The notes beneath the pieces were generated by a model that was given only the letters and a program-made list of their open reading frames with translations, was not told where the DNA came from and ran no database searches. The position numbers and the translations under genes are program-made. From Nodularia spumigena CCY9414 (GTDB taxonomy: Bacteria > Cyanobacteriota > Cyanobacteriia > Cyanobacteriales > Nostocaceae): a stretch of DNA of 64,000 nt. Each line of letters opens with the position of its first letter. Position 1 is the first letter of the stretch. The stretch covers positions 1,209,964-1,273,963 of the forward strand of contig NZ_CP007203.1 in assembly GCF_000340565.2 (NCBI RefSeq), read 5' to 3'. Shown here piece by piece: positions 28,309-36,011 of this stretch.

Positions 28309-29454
28309 ATGCCTTCCGAAATCCCCACAAATCAAAATAAAATTGGTGTAGCAATACTTGGCACAGGATTTGGTCAAAAAGTCCATATTCCCGGATTTAA
28401 AGCCCATCATCGCACCGAAATAGTAGCAATTTATCATAGAGATATTAACAAAGCCAAAGCCATCGCCGAGACTAATAATATCCCGCACGCCTGCGACACT
28501 GTAGCCGATATTTTAGCATTACCAGAAGTGCAAGCCGTCAGTATAGCAACACCACCATTTCTGCACTACGAAATGGCTAAAGAAGTCCTGCAAGCCGGAA
28601 AACATTTATTATTAGAAAAACCCACAACTTTAAATGTATTTGAAGCCAAAGAATTATATCAATTAGCGCAAGCAAAAGGCGTAACTGCTACAGTAGACTT
28701 TGAATTTCGCTTTGTCCCAGGATGGCAATTATTTTCTGAATTATTAGCCAGCAACTATGTAGGAAACAAACGCTTAATTAAAATTGATTGGTTAGGTTCC
28801 TCCCGCGCCGATACTTCCCGCCCTTGGAACTGGTATTCTTCTCAAGATAAGGGAGGTGGTGCATTAGGTTCTTTAGGTTCCCACGCCTTCGATTATATAT
28901 CCTGGCTATTTGGATCAGTCAGCAGATTAAACGCCCACTTGAGTACAGCCATTCCCGCACGACTTGACCCTGTTAGCAAAGAATTAAAGCCAGTAAATAC
29001 AGATGATACCTGTCTGCTATCTCTGGAATTAGCTGATGGTACACCTTGTCAAGTTACTATCAGTGCTGTAGTTCACGCATCGAGGACACATTGGGTAGAA
29101 GTTTATGGCGATCGCGGTACACTAATATTAGGTAGTGAAAATCAAAAAGATTATATACATGGATTTCGGGTTTGGGGTTCCCAACCAGGTCAACCCCTCC
29201 AAGAAATTGAAATTCCCAACCGCTTAGTTTTTCCCCAAATTCACGCCGATGGACGCATTTCGGCATTTATCCGTGTAGTAGACCAATGGGTACAAGGAAT
29301 TGAACGCCAACAACAAATAATTCCATCCTTGCGAGAAGGCGTTTATTCCCAGTTATTAATGGATTTATCTCATAAATCTCATAAAACATCAAATTGGATA
29401 GATGTACCCCACCTGGAAGCATTCCTAACGGATAATTATCACAATCTAATATAG
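28309..29454 (+). CDS. Gfo/Idh/MocA-family NAD(P)-dependent oxidoreductase
   Basis: 381 residues. The Rossmann fold starts at VAILGTGFGQKVHIPGFK. Conserved steps follow: SIATPPFLHYEMAKEVLQAG, the family motif LLEKPTT (catalytic lysine), then DFEFRFVPGWQLF and GGGALGSLGSHAFDYISWLF with the His-containing catalytic segment of the C-terminal domain. These enzymes act on sugars, inositols, biliverdin or similar substrates; this one cannot be assigned. A hairpin terminator lies 30 bp downstream. It is convergent with the leader-peptide genes and probably unrelated to them. Confidence 0.88.
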   Translation: MPSEIPTNQNKIGVAILGTGFGQKVHIPGFKAHHRTEIVAIYHRDINKAKAIAETNNIPHACDTVADILALPEVQAVSIATPPFLHYEMAKEVLQAGKHLLLEKPTTLNVFEAKELYQLAQAKGVTATVDFEFRFVPGWQLFSELLASNYVGNKRLIKIDWLGSSRADTSRPWNWYSSQDKGGGALGSLGSHAFDYISWLFGSVSRLNAHLSTAIPARLDPVSKELKPVNTDDTCLLSLELADGTPCQVTISAVVHASRTHWVEVYGDRGTLILGSENQKDYIHGFRVWGSQPGQPLQEIEIPNRLVFPQIHADGRISAFIRVVDQWVQGIERQQQIIPSLREGVYSQLLMDLSHKSHKTSNWIDVPHLEAFLTDNYHNLI

Positions 29455-29483
29455 CAATCCTATCTAATATGCTCTCAAGGTTC

Positions 29484-29516
29484 AGATCCCCCACCTCTTT
29501 AAGAAGTGGGGGATCT
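29484..29516. terminator. Bidirectional hairpin terminator
   Basis: AGATCCCCCAC and GTGGGGGATCT pair over 11 bp; a TTTGGTTTCTT tract follows on the plus strand. It lies between the convergent oxidoreductase and leader-peptide genes. Confidence 0.7.
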
Positions 29517-29533
29517 TTGGTTTCTTAACTTAT

Positions 29534-29773
29534 TTAGTATCCAGAAGTGAATGACTTGGCTAAGTAGGTAACATGACCAATAGAATAAGTGAAGACAAAC
29601 GCCTCAGCCAACTTAGTTAGTGTGGACAAATCGCTGACATAGCCGGCGGCGTAGGTGTCGGTGCTACCACCGGAGATGGAATCTACATCTCTCAGTTCAT
29701 TAAGAAAACTTTCAGAATCTTGAAATAATTCAGCACCAGCATTGTTTAATTCAGAAAGAGTAATGTTAGCCAT
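29534..29773 (-). CDS. Double-glycine leader peptide gene, copy 3 (bacteriocin/RiPP precursor-like)
   Basis: 79 residues. The leader MANITLSELNNAGAELF...SESFLNELRDVDSISGG ends in a GG site with I at -4, V at -7 and D at -8, as in peptides cut and exported by C39-peptidase transporters. The ELF-x-DSESFL pattern resembles leaders of cyanobacterial bacteriocin-like precursors. The core would start STDTY and end AKSFTSGY. Compared with its two neighbours it has an extra AA in TDTYAAGYV (six bases) and a changed tail. GAGGAG eight bases before the ATG supports the start. No transporter or modification gene is in the window, so processing and function are inferred. Confidence 0.7.
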   Translation of the reverse strand: MANITLSELNNAGAELFQDSESFLNELRDVDSISGGSTDTYAAGYVSDLSTLTKLAEAFVFTYSIGHVTYLAKSFTSGY

Positions 29774-29824
29774 AATATTTGCTCCTCAAGCATTGGTTGC
29801 GAAAATTTTCCATTGGATTAGCTA

Positions 29825-29955
29825 TCAGGGATTATTCTGAGTAAATAGATTAATCCCTGAACAGCCATCTAGTACAGCACGGTATCAAGAGAGATACCAT
29901 TCTCAACAGTTAAATTAGCCTATAATTAAAGCCTGTTGACTTTTGAATACCGTGC
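29825..29955 (-). ncRNA. Structured spacer element between leader-peptide genes, copy A
   Basis: In the direction of the peptide genes an outer 9-bp stem GCACGGTAT/ATACCGTGC (29947-29955 with 29877-29885) encloses a TCAACAG/CTGTTGA stem. The same 3' arm can instead pair locally as GGTATC-TCTCTT-GATACC. Further downstream is a 10-bp hairpin TCAGGGATTA/TAATCCCTGA (29825-29834 with 29851-29860). The element is repeated in copy B. A transcribed regulatory structure is likely but not proven; it could also act as DNA. Confidence 0.45.
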
Positions 29956-29988
29956 AGAAATACTAATTAAATGAAGCGATGAAAGTCA

Positions 29989-30222
29989 TTAGTATCCATA
30001 ACTGATTGACTTGGCTAAGTAGGTAACATGACCAATGGAATAAGTGAAGACAAACGCCTCAGCCAACTTAGTCAGTGTAGACAAATCGCTGACATAACCG
30101 TAGGTGTCGGTGCTACCACCGGAGATGGAATCTACATCTTTGAATTCATTCAGGAAACTTTCAGAATCTTGAAATAATTCAGCACCAGCATTGTTTAATT
30201 CAGAAAGAGTAATGTTAGCCAT
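29989..30222 (-). CDS. Double-glycine leader peptide gene, copy 2
   Basis: 77 residues, with the same leader as copies 1 and 3 apart from one or two positions (LNEFKDVDSISGG). The predicted core STDTYGYVSDLSTLTKLAEA continues to AKSISYGY: amphipathic, low in charge, with aromatic residues at both ends and no cysteine. That argues against a lanthipeptide or disulfide peptide. GAGGAG lies before the ATG. Nucleotide identity to copies 1 and 3 extends into the spacers, a sign of recent tandem duplication with a unit of about 450 bp. Confidence 0.7.
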   Translation of the reverse strand: MANITLSELNNAGAELFQDSESFLNEFKDVDSISGGSTDTYGYVSDLSTLTKLAEAFVFTYSIGHVTYLAKSISYGY

Positions 30223-30273
30223 AATATTTGCTCCTCAAGCATTGGTTGCGAAAAATTTTAATTGGATTAGCTA

Positions 30274-30401
30274 TCAGGGATTATTCTGAGTAAATTTAAT
30301 CCCTGAACAGCCATCTAGTACAGCACGGCATCAAGAGAGATACCATTCTCAACAGTTCAATTAGCCTATAATTAAAGCCTGTTGACTTTTGAATGCCGTG
30401 C
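30274..30401 (-). ncRNA. Structured spacer element between leader-peptide genes, copy B
   Basis: Same architecture as copy A: outer stem GCACGGCAT/ATGCCGTGC (30323-30331 with 30393-30401), again enclosing exactly 61 bases, and the 10-bp TCAGGGATTA/TAATCCCTGA hairpin with a shortened loop. Relative to copy A, one base pair of the outer stem has changed on both sides (T-A to C-G), which keeps it paired. Confidence 0.45.
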
Positions 30402-30434
30402 AGAAATACTAGTTAAATGAAGCGATGAAAGTCA

Positions 30435-30668
30435 TTAGTATCCGTAACTGAATGACTTAGCTAGTACGGTAACATGACCAATTGCATAAGTTGTCACAAA
30501 CGCCTCAGCCAACTTAGTCAGTGTGGAAATATCGCTGACATAACCGTAGGTGTCGGTGCTACCACCGGAGATGGAATCTACATCTTTGAGTTCATTTAGG
30601 AAACTTTCAGAATCTTGAAATAATTCAGCACCAGCATTGTTTAGTTCAGAAAGAGTGATATTAGCCAT
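30435..30668 (-). CDS. Double-glycine leader peptide gene, copy 1 (first in transcription order)
   Basis: 77 residues with the shared leader (LNELKDVDSISGG) and the most distinct core: ISTLTKLAEAFVTTYAIGHV then TVLAKSFSYGY. It is the 5'-most gene of the array, and its upstream DNA differs from the duplicated spacers, so the array promoter is probably at 30669-30800. GAGGAG precedes the ATG by eight bases. The identical leaders with drifting cores are as expected for a precursor family diversifying around one processing enzyme. Confidence 0.7.
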   Translation of the reverse strand: MANITLSELNNAGAELFQDSESFLNELKDVDSISGGSTDTYGYVSDISTLTKLAEAFVTTYAIGHVTVLAKSFSYGY

Positions 30669-31164
30669 GTTATTTGCTCCTCAAGCATTTATTGCTTTAT
30701 TGTTTAGTCGTTTAACAATTAAGCTGAGTTCGCTTAATCGATACTGCTATTTTTATTCAAGCAATTAGAGAAAGTCAAGGACAAAAGCAGTTTTAAAAAG
30801 ACATTTAATAGTAATTATTGTCTTAGTTAAACAGTAAATTAAGTCTGCTAAAAAATTGATTCTATATATGTAAAGTGTAAAGTACAGATGAGACTTAAAA
30901 TTCAGAATTTAGTCTGAGCGGGAGTAAAACTCTACGTCTTTTTCGCGAATTTTGATGTCGTAATTTCCAGATTATTAGCCACAACTCAGCGTACCTCTGC
31001 GTTTACCTTAGCGCCCCTCTGCGTTAAAAAAGACCCCTGCCAGCATATATTTTGGCATCATGTTAGTTATGCTTGCTACAGAATTAAAATTAAATTCATG
31101 TGTAAATACAAACAAGCAGCTTTATAGCACCTGGAAACTTTAGTTACACAGTAAAAATAAAAAG
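30669..31164. other. Intergenic region between leader-peptide array and modA
   Basis: About 500 bp, AT-rich, with promoters expected at both ends. A repeat piece with CCTCTGCGTTTACCTTAGCG and CCCCTCTGCGTT sits at 30990-31026. No gene is seen. Confidence 0.4.
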
Positions 31165-31959
31165 ATGAATAAAAAACAAATTCTGTCTCTGATTGGTATC
31201 GCAGTTACTAGCTTTTTCCTAGCGATCGCCTTACCCTTAATTAATCCCACTCCCCTAACAGCACAGCCAAACATCAACTTACTGATATCTGCGGCTGCCA
31301 GTATGAAAGATGCACTAGAAGAAATTCAGCCCCTATATCAACAAAGTAAACCAAACGTCAATATCAGATATAACTTTGGGGCTTCGGGAGCATTACAACA
31401 ACAAATTGAACAGGGTGCGCCCGCAGATATCTTTATTTCCGCCGCTAGAAGCCAAGTAGATGCACTAGAGCAAAAAGGACTCTTAGTTGCAGGTACTCGT
31501 ACCAACCTGGCAAATAACCGCTTAGTTTTGATAGTACCGAATAATACTAATAGCATTAATAGTTTTTTCAATTTAGCAGATGCCAAAATTAAGAGAATTG
31601 CCCTAGGAGAACCCAGAAGCGTACCAGCAGGACAATACGCTGATCAAGTATTAAAGAAACTGGGTATTTTTGAGAAAATTAAATCTAAATTAGTCTTAGC
31701 CAATAATGTCCGCCAAGTGTTAGCAGCAGTAGAAAGTGGTAACGCCGATGCAGGTTTAGTTTACGCCACAGATGCTAAAATTTCCAATAAAGTCAAAGTT
31801 GTAGTTGCGGCTGATGAAAAATATCACTCAGCAATTATTTATCCAATGGCAGTAATTAAAAGGAGTAAAAATATCCCAGCAGCCAAAGAATTTTTAGAAT
31901 TTTTATCCAGTAATCAAGCCAAAACCGTACTTAAAAAATACGGATTTATCGTGAATTAA
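31165..31959 (+). CDS. modA: Molybdate ABC transporter substrate-binding protein
   Basis: 264-residue periplasmic protein with an N-terminal signal (LIGIAVTSFFLAIALPL...LTAQ). Family motifs are ISAAASMKDALEEI, NFGASGALQQQIEQGAPADIF, ALGEPRSVPAGQYADQVLKK and ESGNADAGLVYATDA, all typical of ModA, which binds molybdate or tungstate through serine and main-chain contacts. The fused ModBC gene follows about 100 bp downstream, with a tandem-repeat remnant in the spacer. Together they supply molybdenum for nitrate reductase and nitrogenase. Confidence 0.95.
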   Translation: MNKKQILSLIGIAVTSFFLAIALPLINPTPLTAQPNINLLISAAASMKDALEEIQPLYQQSKPNVNIRYNFGASGALQQQIEQGAPADIFISAARSQVDALEQKGLLVAGTRTNLANNRLVLIVPNNTNSINSFFNLADAKIKRIALGEPRSVPAGQYADQVLKKLGIFEKIKSKLVLANNVRQVLAAVESGNADAGLVYATDAKISNKVKVVVAADEKYHSAIIYPMAVIKRSKNIPAAKEFLEFLSSNQAKTVLKKYGFIVN

Positions 31960-31983
31960 TGGATTTCTTTCTTTTATCTTCCT

Positions 31984-32026
31984 TCTTCCTTTGTGTCCTT
32001 TGTGTCCTTTGTGGTTCGTTACTCAT
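31984..32026. repeat. 9-bp tandem repeat (GTGTCCTTT units)
   Basis: Three TTTGTGTCC-type units followed by TTTGTGGTTCGTTACTC lie between modA and modBC. This is the core of the MITE-like family in reverse orientation, without its terminal inverted repeats. Confidence 0.7.
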
Positions 32027-32062
32027 ATAATTCGACTAAAACACGAATTAATTCAAAATATT

Positions 32063-33871
32063 ATGGATTTATCACCTCTTTGGATATCAATAAAAACTTC
32101 CTTGCTTGCTACATTTATCACATTTTTTTTAGGGATTTTGTCTGCTTACTGGATGTTAGGATATCGAGGTAAAGCCAAGTCATTAATTGAAGGAATATTT
32201 ATCGCTCCTTTGATTTTACCGCCTACAGTTGTGGGATTTTTATTACTGCTATTTTTTGGCAGAAATGGTCCGGTAGGTAAACTCATGGAACCTTTCGATT
32301 TTAGCATTGTTTTTACTTGGTACGGTGCAGCGATCGCCGCCACAGTGGTAGCATTTCCTATCATGTATAAAACCGCCTTGGGAGCTTTTGAACAAATTGA
32401 TGGTAATCTTTTACGCGTAGCCAGAACCCTTGGTGCATCTGAATCAAGCATCTTTTGGCGCATCAGTTTACCCCTAGCATTTCCCGGAATTGTTGCCGCC
32501 ACAAGTTTAGCTTTTGCGCGGGCTTTGGGTGAATTTGGAGCCACCTTAATGTTAGCTGGTAATATTCCCGGAGAAACTCAAAATATCCCGATGGCAATTT
32601 ATTTTGCTGTGGAAGCTGGTGCAATGAATGAAGCTTGGTTTTGGGCGATCGCCATCATGAGTATTTCTTTATCTGGGATTATTGCAGTTAACCTTTGGCA
32701 AGAAAACCGGGGGAAACACAAACAACAAACTTCCCCATTACCCCAAGGAATGAGAAATCAAGAATACCAGATATGTCAAACCAGTCAGAAACCAGATTTA
32801 TCAGGATTATTTGTTGATATTAAAAAACAACTTTCAGGCTTTAGATTGCAAGTATGTTTTAATGGCGATAGTAATACCTTGGGATTTTTGGGAGGTTCCG
32901 GGGCTGGTAAAAGTATGATTTTGCGCTGCATTGCAGGCATCGAAACACCCACAAAAGGACGTATTGTTTTAAATGGGCGAGTGTTATTTGATTCTGAAAA
33001 AAGAATTAATTTGCCTTCGCGCGATCGCCGCATTGGATTTTTAATGCAGAATTACGCACTATTCCCGCACATGACTGTAATGCAAAATATCGCCTTTGGC
33101 TTACCTAAAGGCTTATCCACATTAGCGATTAAGGAACAAGTACAGGCGCAACTATTAGCAGTACAGTTAGAGGGATTAGAAAATCGCTATCCACATCAAC
33201 TTTCAGGAGGACAGCAACAACGGGTAGCCTTAGCCAGAGCTTTAGCAATCAAACCAGAAGCATTACTATTAGATGAACCCTTTTCAGCCCTAGATACATA
33301 TCTGCGTTATCAATTACAAGAGCAATTAAGTGAAACCCTCAGCACATATCCAGGCGTAACACTATTTGTTACCCACAATTTAGAAGAAGCTTATGAAATT
33401 TGTCAACAATTATTAGTAGTTTCCCAAGGACAAATTATTGCTAACGATGATAAACAAAACATATTCGCACATCCCAATAATTACACAGTCGCCCAGTTAA
33501 CAGGTTGCAAAAACTTTTCCCCAGTCACAGTAGTATCTGCTAATCAAGTCCAAGCTTTAGATTGGGACTGCACCTTAAAAGTGATGGAACCTTTACCCCA
33601 GTCACCAGCTTATATAGGCATTCGCGCCCATCATATCACCTTTACAAGCGACCCCAACGCAGAGAATACCTTTCCCTGTTGGTTAGTAAGGACAAGGGAA
33701 ACACCGCACCGGATGACGCTGTATTTACGACTGCACAATTCATTGAATAACAATCATGATTATCACCTACAAGCCGAAGTATTTAAAGAAAAATGGCTGA
33801 ATATCAAAGACAAACCTTTCCCCTGGTATGTGCGTTTAGATATAATAAAACTCTTTTTAATGCCAGAGTAG
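32063..33871 (+). CDS. modBC: Fused molybdate permease-ATPase (ModBC)
   Basis: 602 residues from ATG 32063 (MDLSPLWISIKTSLL); the frame is open back to 31991, but that extension is repeat DNA. Residues 1-225 form the ModB permease with five or six membrane segments and the coupling loop GALEQ-type EQIDGNLLRVARTLGASE. The ATPase follows: Walker A LGGSGAGKSM, Q-loop FLMQNYALFPHMTV, signature LSGGQQQRVALARAL, Walker B ALLLDEPFSALDTYLR, switch HNLEEAYEI. The end holds a partial TOBE-like region (YIGIRAHHITF). ModBC fusions are known in Anabaena-type cyanobacteria. A linker of about 40 polar residues joins the halves. Confidence 0.93.
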   Translation: MDLSPLWISIKTSLLATFITFFLGILSAYWMLGYRGKAKSLIEGIFIAPLILPPTVVGFLLLLFFGRNGPVGKLMEPFDFSIVFTWYGAAIAATVVAFPIMYKTALGAFEQIDGNLLRVARTLGASESSIFWRISLPLAFPGIVAATSLAFARALGEFGATLMLAGNIPGETQNIPMAIYFAVEAGAMNEAWFWAIAIMSISLSGIIAVNLWQENRGKHKQQTSPLPQGMRNQEYQICQTSQKPDLSGLFVDIKKQLSGFRLQVCFNGDSNTLGFLGGSGAGKSMILRCIAGIETPTKGRIVLNGRVLFDSEKRINLPSRDRRIGFLMQNYALFPHMTVMQNIAFGLPKGLSTLAIKEQVQAQLLAVQLEGLENRYPHQLSGGQQQRVALARALAIKPEALLLDEPFSALDTYLRYQLQEQLSETLSTYPGVTLFVTHNLEEAYEICQQLLVVSQGQIIANDDKQNIFAHPNNYTVAQLTGCKNFSPVTVVSANQVQALDWDCTLKVMEPLPQSPAYIGIRAHHITFTSDPNAENTFPCWLVRTRETPHRMTLYLRLHNSLNNNHDYHLQAEVFKEKWLNIKDKPFPWYVRLDIIKLFLMPE

Positions 33872-33929
33872 AAGATTTGCGGCTTTGCTGAATCAGAATA
33901 TGAAAGGCCAAAATTGCACTTTTTTAACT

Positions 33930-33986
33930 CTTCTTCTTTGCGCCTCTGCGCCTTTGCGTGTTAGCGAAGCGGGGCGTAGCCCACCA
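33930..33986. repeat. Palindromic/tandem repeat fragment
   Basis: TTTGCGCCTCTGCGCCTTTG and GTGTTAGCGAAGCGGGGCGT repeat fragments like those at 3979-4150 in the opposite orientation. Confidence 0.6.
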
Positions 33987-34034
33987 AATTCATATTTTAA
34001 ATCAGCACGCCGTATTTTAATGTGATTATCTTCA

Positions 34035-34853
34035 CTATTTGAACACTAGAATTTCATAACTAATCAGGTCGAATAAACTAAAATATTCCAAGCCTGTAGC
34101 TGTAATCCAATCACCGAAACTCTTAACAATTAACTTGTTGATTACTGGGTAGGTAGGCTGAACATTTTTATTGATATTAACTACTTTTTCCAGTTAAAAT
34201 CCTGTGTTTTTGGCAATCTCTTGATAATCTCGCAAAGTGATAAAATTTATCTTTTGCGTTGCTTTTGAGCCATAGGTATCAGTGATGAGACGATTTAATA
34301 CTTGTTTTTCTAAATTTTGCCACAGACGGTTGATTTTATCGTTAATCAGAAAATCTACGATTATTAATTTACCCCCTGGCTTCAATTGGTTTCTCACTTC
34401 TTTAAAGAATATTTTTCTACTAGGAAAAGCAAAAATACATTCCAAAGCGATCGCATAATCAAATAAATGGGTAAAATCTGGTAAATCACAAGCATCAGCA
34501 CAAACAAAATTTATCCGATTATCATTTTGAGGCTGAATAGTTTCGCTAGCTCTGATTACCTGCGCCTCATCAATATTTACTCCCACTAAATTTAGTTGAG
34601 AAAATTGATTATTTAACATACTGATTGTGCCACCAAAACCACAACCGGCATCTAAAATATGATCACCATGATTAATCTCGCTGACTTGAATCACTTTTTG
34701 AGAGAGATTATTAGCAGCTAGAGCAAAATCTAATAAAGTACCCTTAGCCTGAGAAGGATCTTCCCAGTAACCCCAATGAATATGTTGACCAAATGCTGTT
34801 TCTAGTTGATTATCTTCTGCAAATTTATCAATGAGAGTATCAAAATAGCCCAC
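34035..34853 (-). pseudogene. SAM-dependent methyltransferase gene interrupted by an in-frame stop
   Basis: The first 219 codons encode a class I methyltransferase: HIHWGYWEDPSQAKGTLLDF, the SAM motif HILDAGCGFGGT, VGVNIDEAQVIRA, and LKPGGKLIIVDFLIND. Translation stops at TAA 34194-34196 after KNTGF. The same frame then continues for 52 more codons (LEKVVNINKNVQPTYPVINK...WITATGLEYF...YEILVF) to TAG at 34035-34037. That tail looks like the missing C-terminal part of such enzymes and restores the usual 270-280 residue length. A single nonsense change in a recently active gene is the simplest reading; a truncated functional product is possible. Confidence 0.75.
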
Positions 34854-35004
34854 GAGTTGCTCACCTAAATTTTATATTTTAGAATCAAAGTATACTATAT
34901 TTAGGCAGCATTTAAGTATTTGTCCGGTTTCATCTCCACTCCCGGACTATATCCTGTTCGCGGAAAGACTGATGATTAATCACTGACTCCCGCAAACAGT
35001 TACA

Positions 35005-35862
35005 CTAATTCTGAGCTAACCAATTCTCCAAATCAGACACACTGGTAAAATCCAGTAAAGCTTCACCCAGATTTTCTAATTGTTCTAAAGATAAAGTTTG
35101 CAGTTGTTCGCGGATGTTAGATGATAATTCTCCCACCTTGCGAGCAAGTTGACGTAAAACGAGAGTTCGTTCTCGCTGTTCCCCTTCTAGTCGTCCTCGC
35201 TGTTCCCCTTTCTTTTCGCCTCGTTGTTCCCCTTCTTCGAGAATTTCCTGATAAATGACTGACTCTCGCATCATACCCTCCCGAAACAATGTTCTAATCA
35301 AATCCTTTCTAAATTTTAACCCGGCTAAGATTTGCGTATAGGCAGAAATTTCCGGTCGCTGTGTTGTTTCTAATTGGTTAACTCGTTGCACAATTTGTTC
35401 TAGCAACACTTGGGGTTGATTACTGGCTGCTAATGATGCTAATGGTAACAAGGCTGCATTCTCTAGAAATGGTTCCGGGTTTTCTTCCCACATCTTAATT
35501 ACACGATATTCGTGACGGGTATTTTCTACCTCAAAGGCGTTAGGAATTTCAGTGTTATCTTTGGGAGGTAATAATAAAACTACTACTTGGGTAATTGGTA
35601 ATCGATACAACCGATATAACCGCACCCAATAATCGAGCATTCGCAAAGGTAGGGGTGGTGTGGATTCGATTTTGGTTTGAAATTCTAAGTGTAAAATTCT
35701 ACCTTCAATCTGTAACAAAGTGACATAATCAGCACGGATGGGTTCAATGCTTAATTCGGTTTTGAGGACTGTCACATCTGTTTGTGGTGTTCCTAGCACC
35801 CAAGTGGCGAATTGTTGGGGATATTTTTCCGAAAGCAGTTTGCAAAGATTGTCAAAGGACAT
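35005..35862 (-). CDS. Rpn-family PD-(D/E)XK nuclease/transposase-like protein with DUF4351
   Basis: 285 residues. The N-terminal domain (residues 1-120) contains the nuclease-like core D..., LQIEGRILHLEFQTKIE with E-F-Q and a downstream LRMLDYWVRLYR, as in Rpn/DUF4351-associated proteins. The middle has a low-complexity charged stretch (EEGEQRGEKKGEQRG...EGEQRER). The C-terminus (QLARKVGELSSNIREQLQTL followed by LENLGEALLDF) is a DUF4351 domain. Family members promote recA-independent recombination, and dozens of copies occur in Nostocales genomes. It is isolated on the minus strand. Confidence 0.85.
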   Translation of the reverse strand: MSFDNLCKLLSEKYPQQFATWVLGTPQTDVTVLKTELSIEPIRADYVTLLQIEGRILHLEFQTKIESTPPLPLRMLDYWVRLYRLYRLPITQVVVLLLPPKDNTEIPNAFEVENTRHEYRVIKMWEENPEPFLENAALLPLASLAASNQPQVLLEQIVQRVNQLETTQRPEISAYTQILAGLKFRKDLIRTLFREGMMRESVIYQEILEEGEQRGEKKGEQRGRLEGEQRERTLVLRQLARKVGELSSNIREQLQTLSLEQLENLGEALLDFTSVSDLENWLAQN

Positions 35863-36011
35863 TAATCATATATGATGATAGTTGACTTAATCTAATTTTA
35901 AGGCTTGGTGGTCAAGAATCTGGCACAAGCGATCGCATCAAATAGAACAATAATCACCATTTCACGGTATTTTAAAGGAAGACGAAACCACAAACACTGA
36001 AGACTTAACCA

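Noticed and set aside
31991-32062. N-terminal extension of ModBC
   Set aside because: It is coded mostly by a tandem repeat; ATG 32063 begins the permease domain directly.
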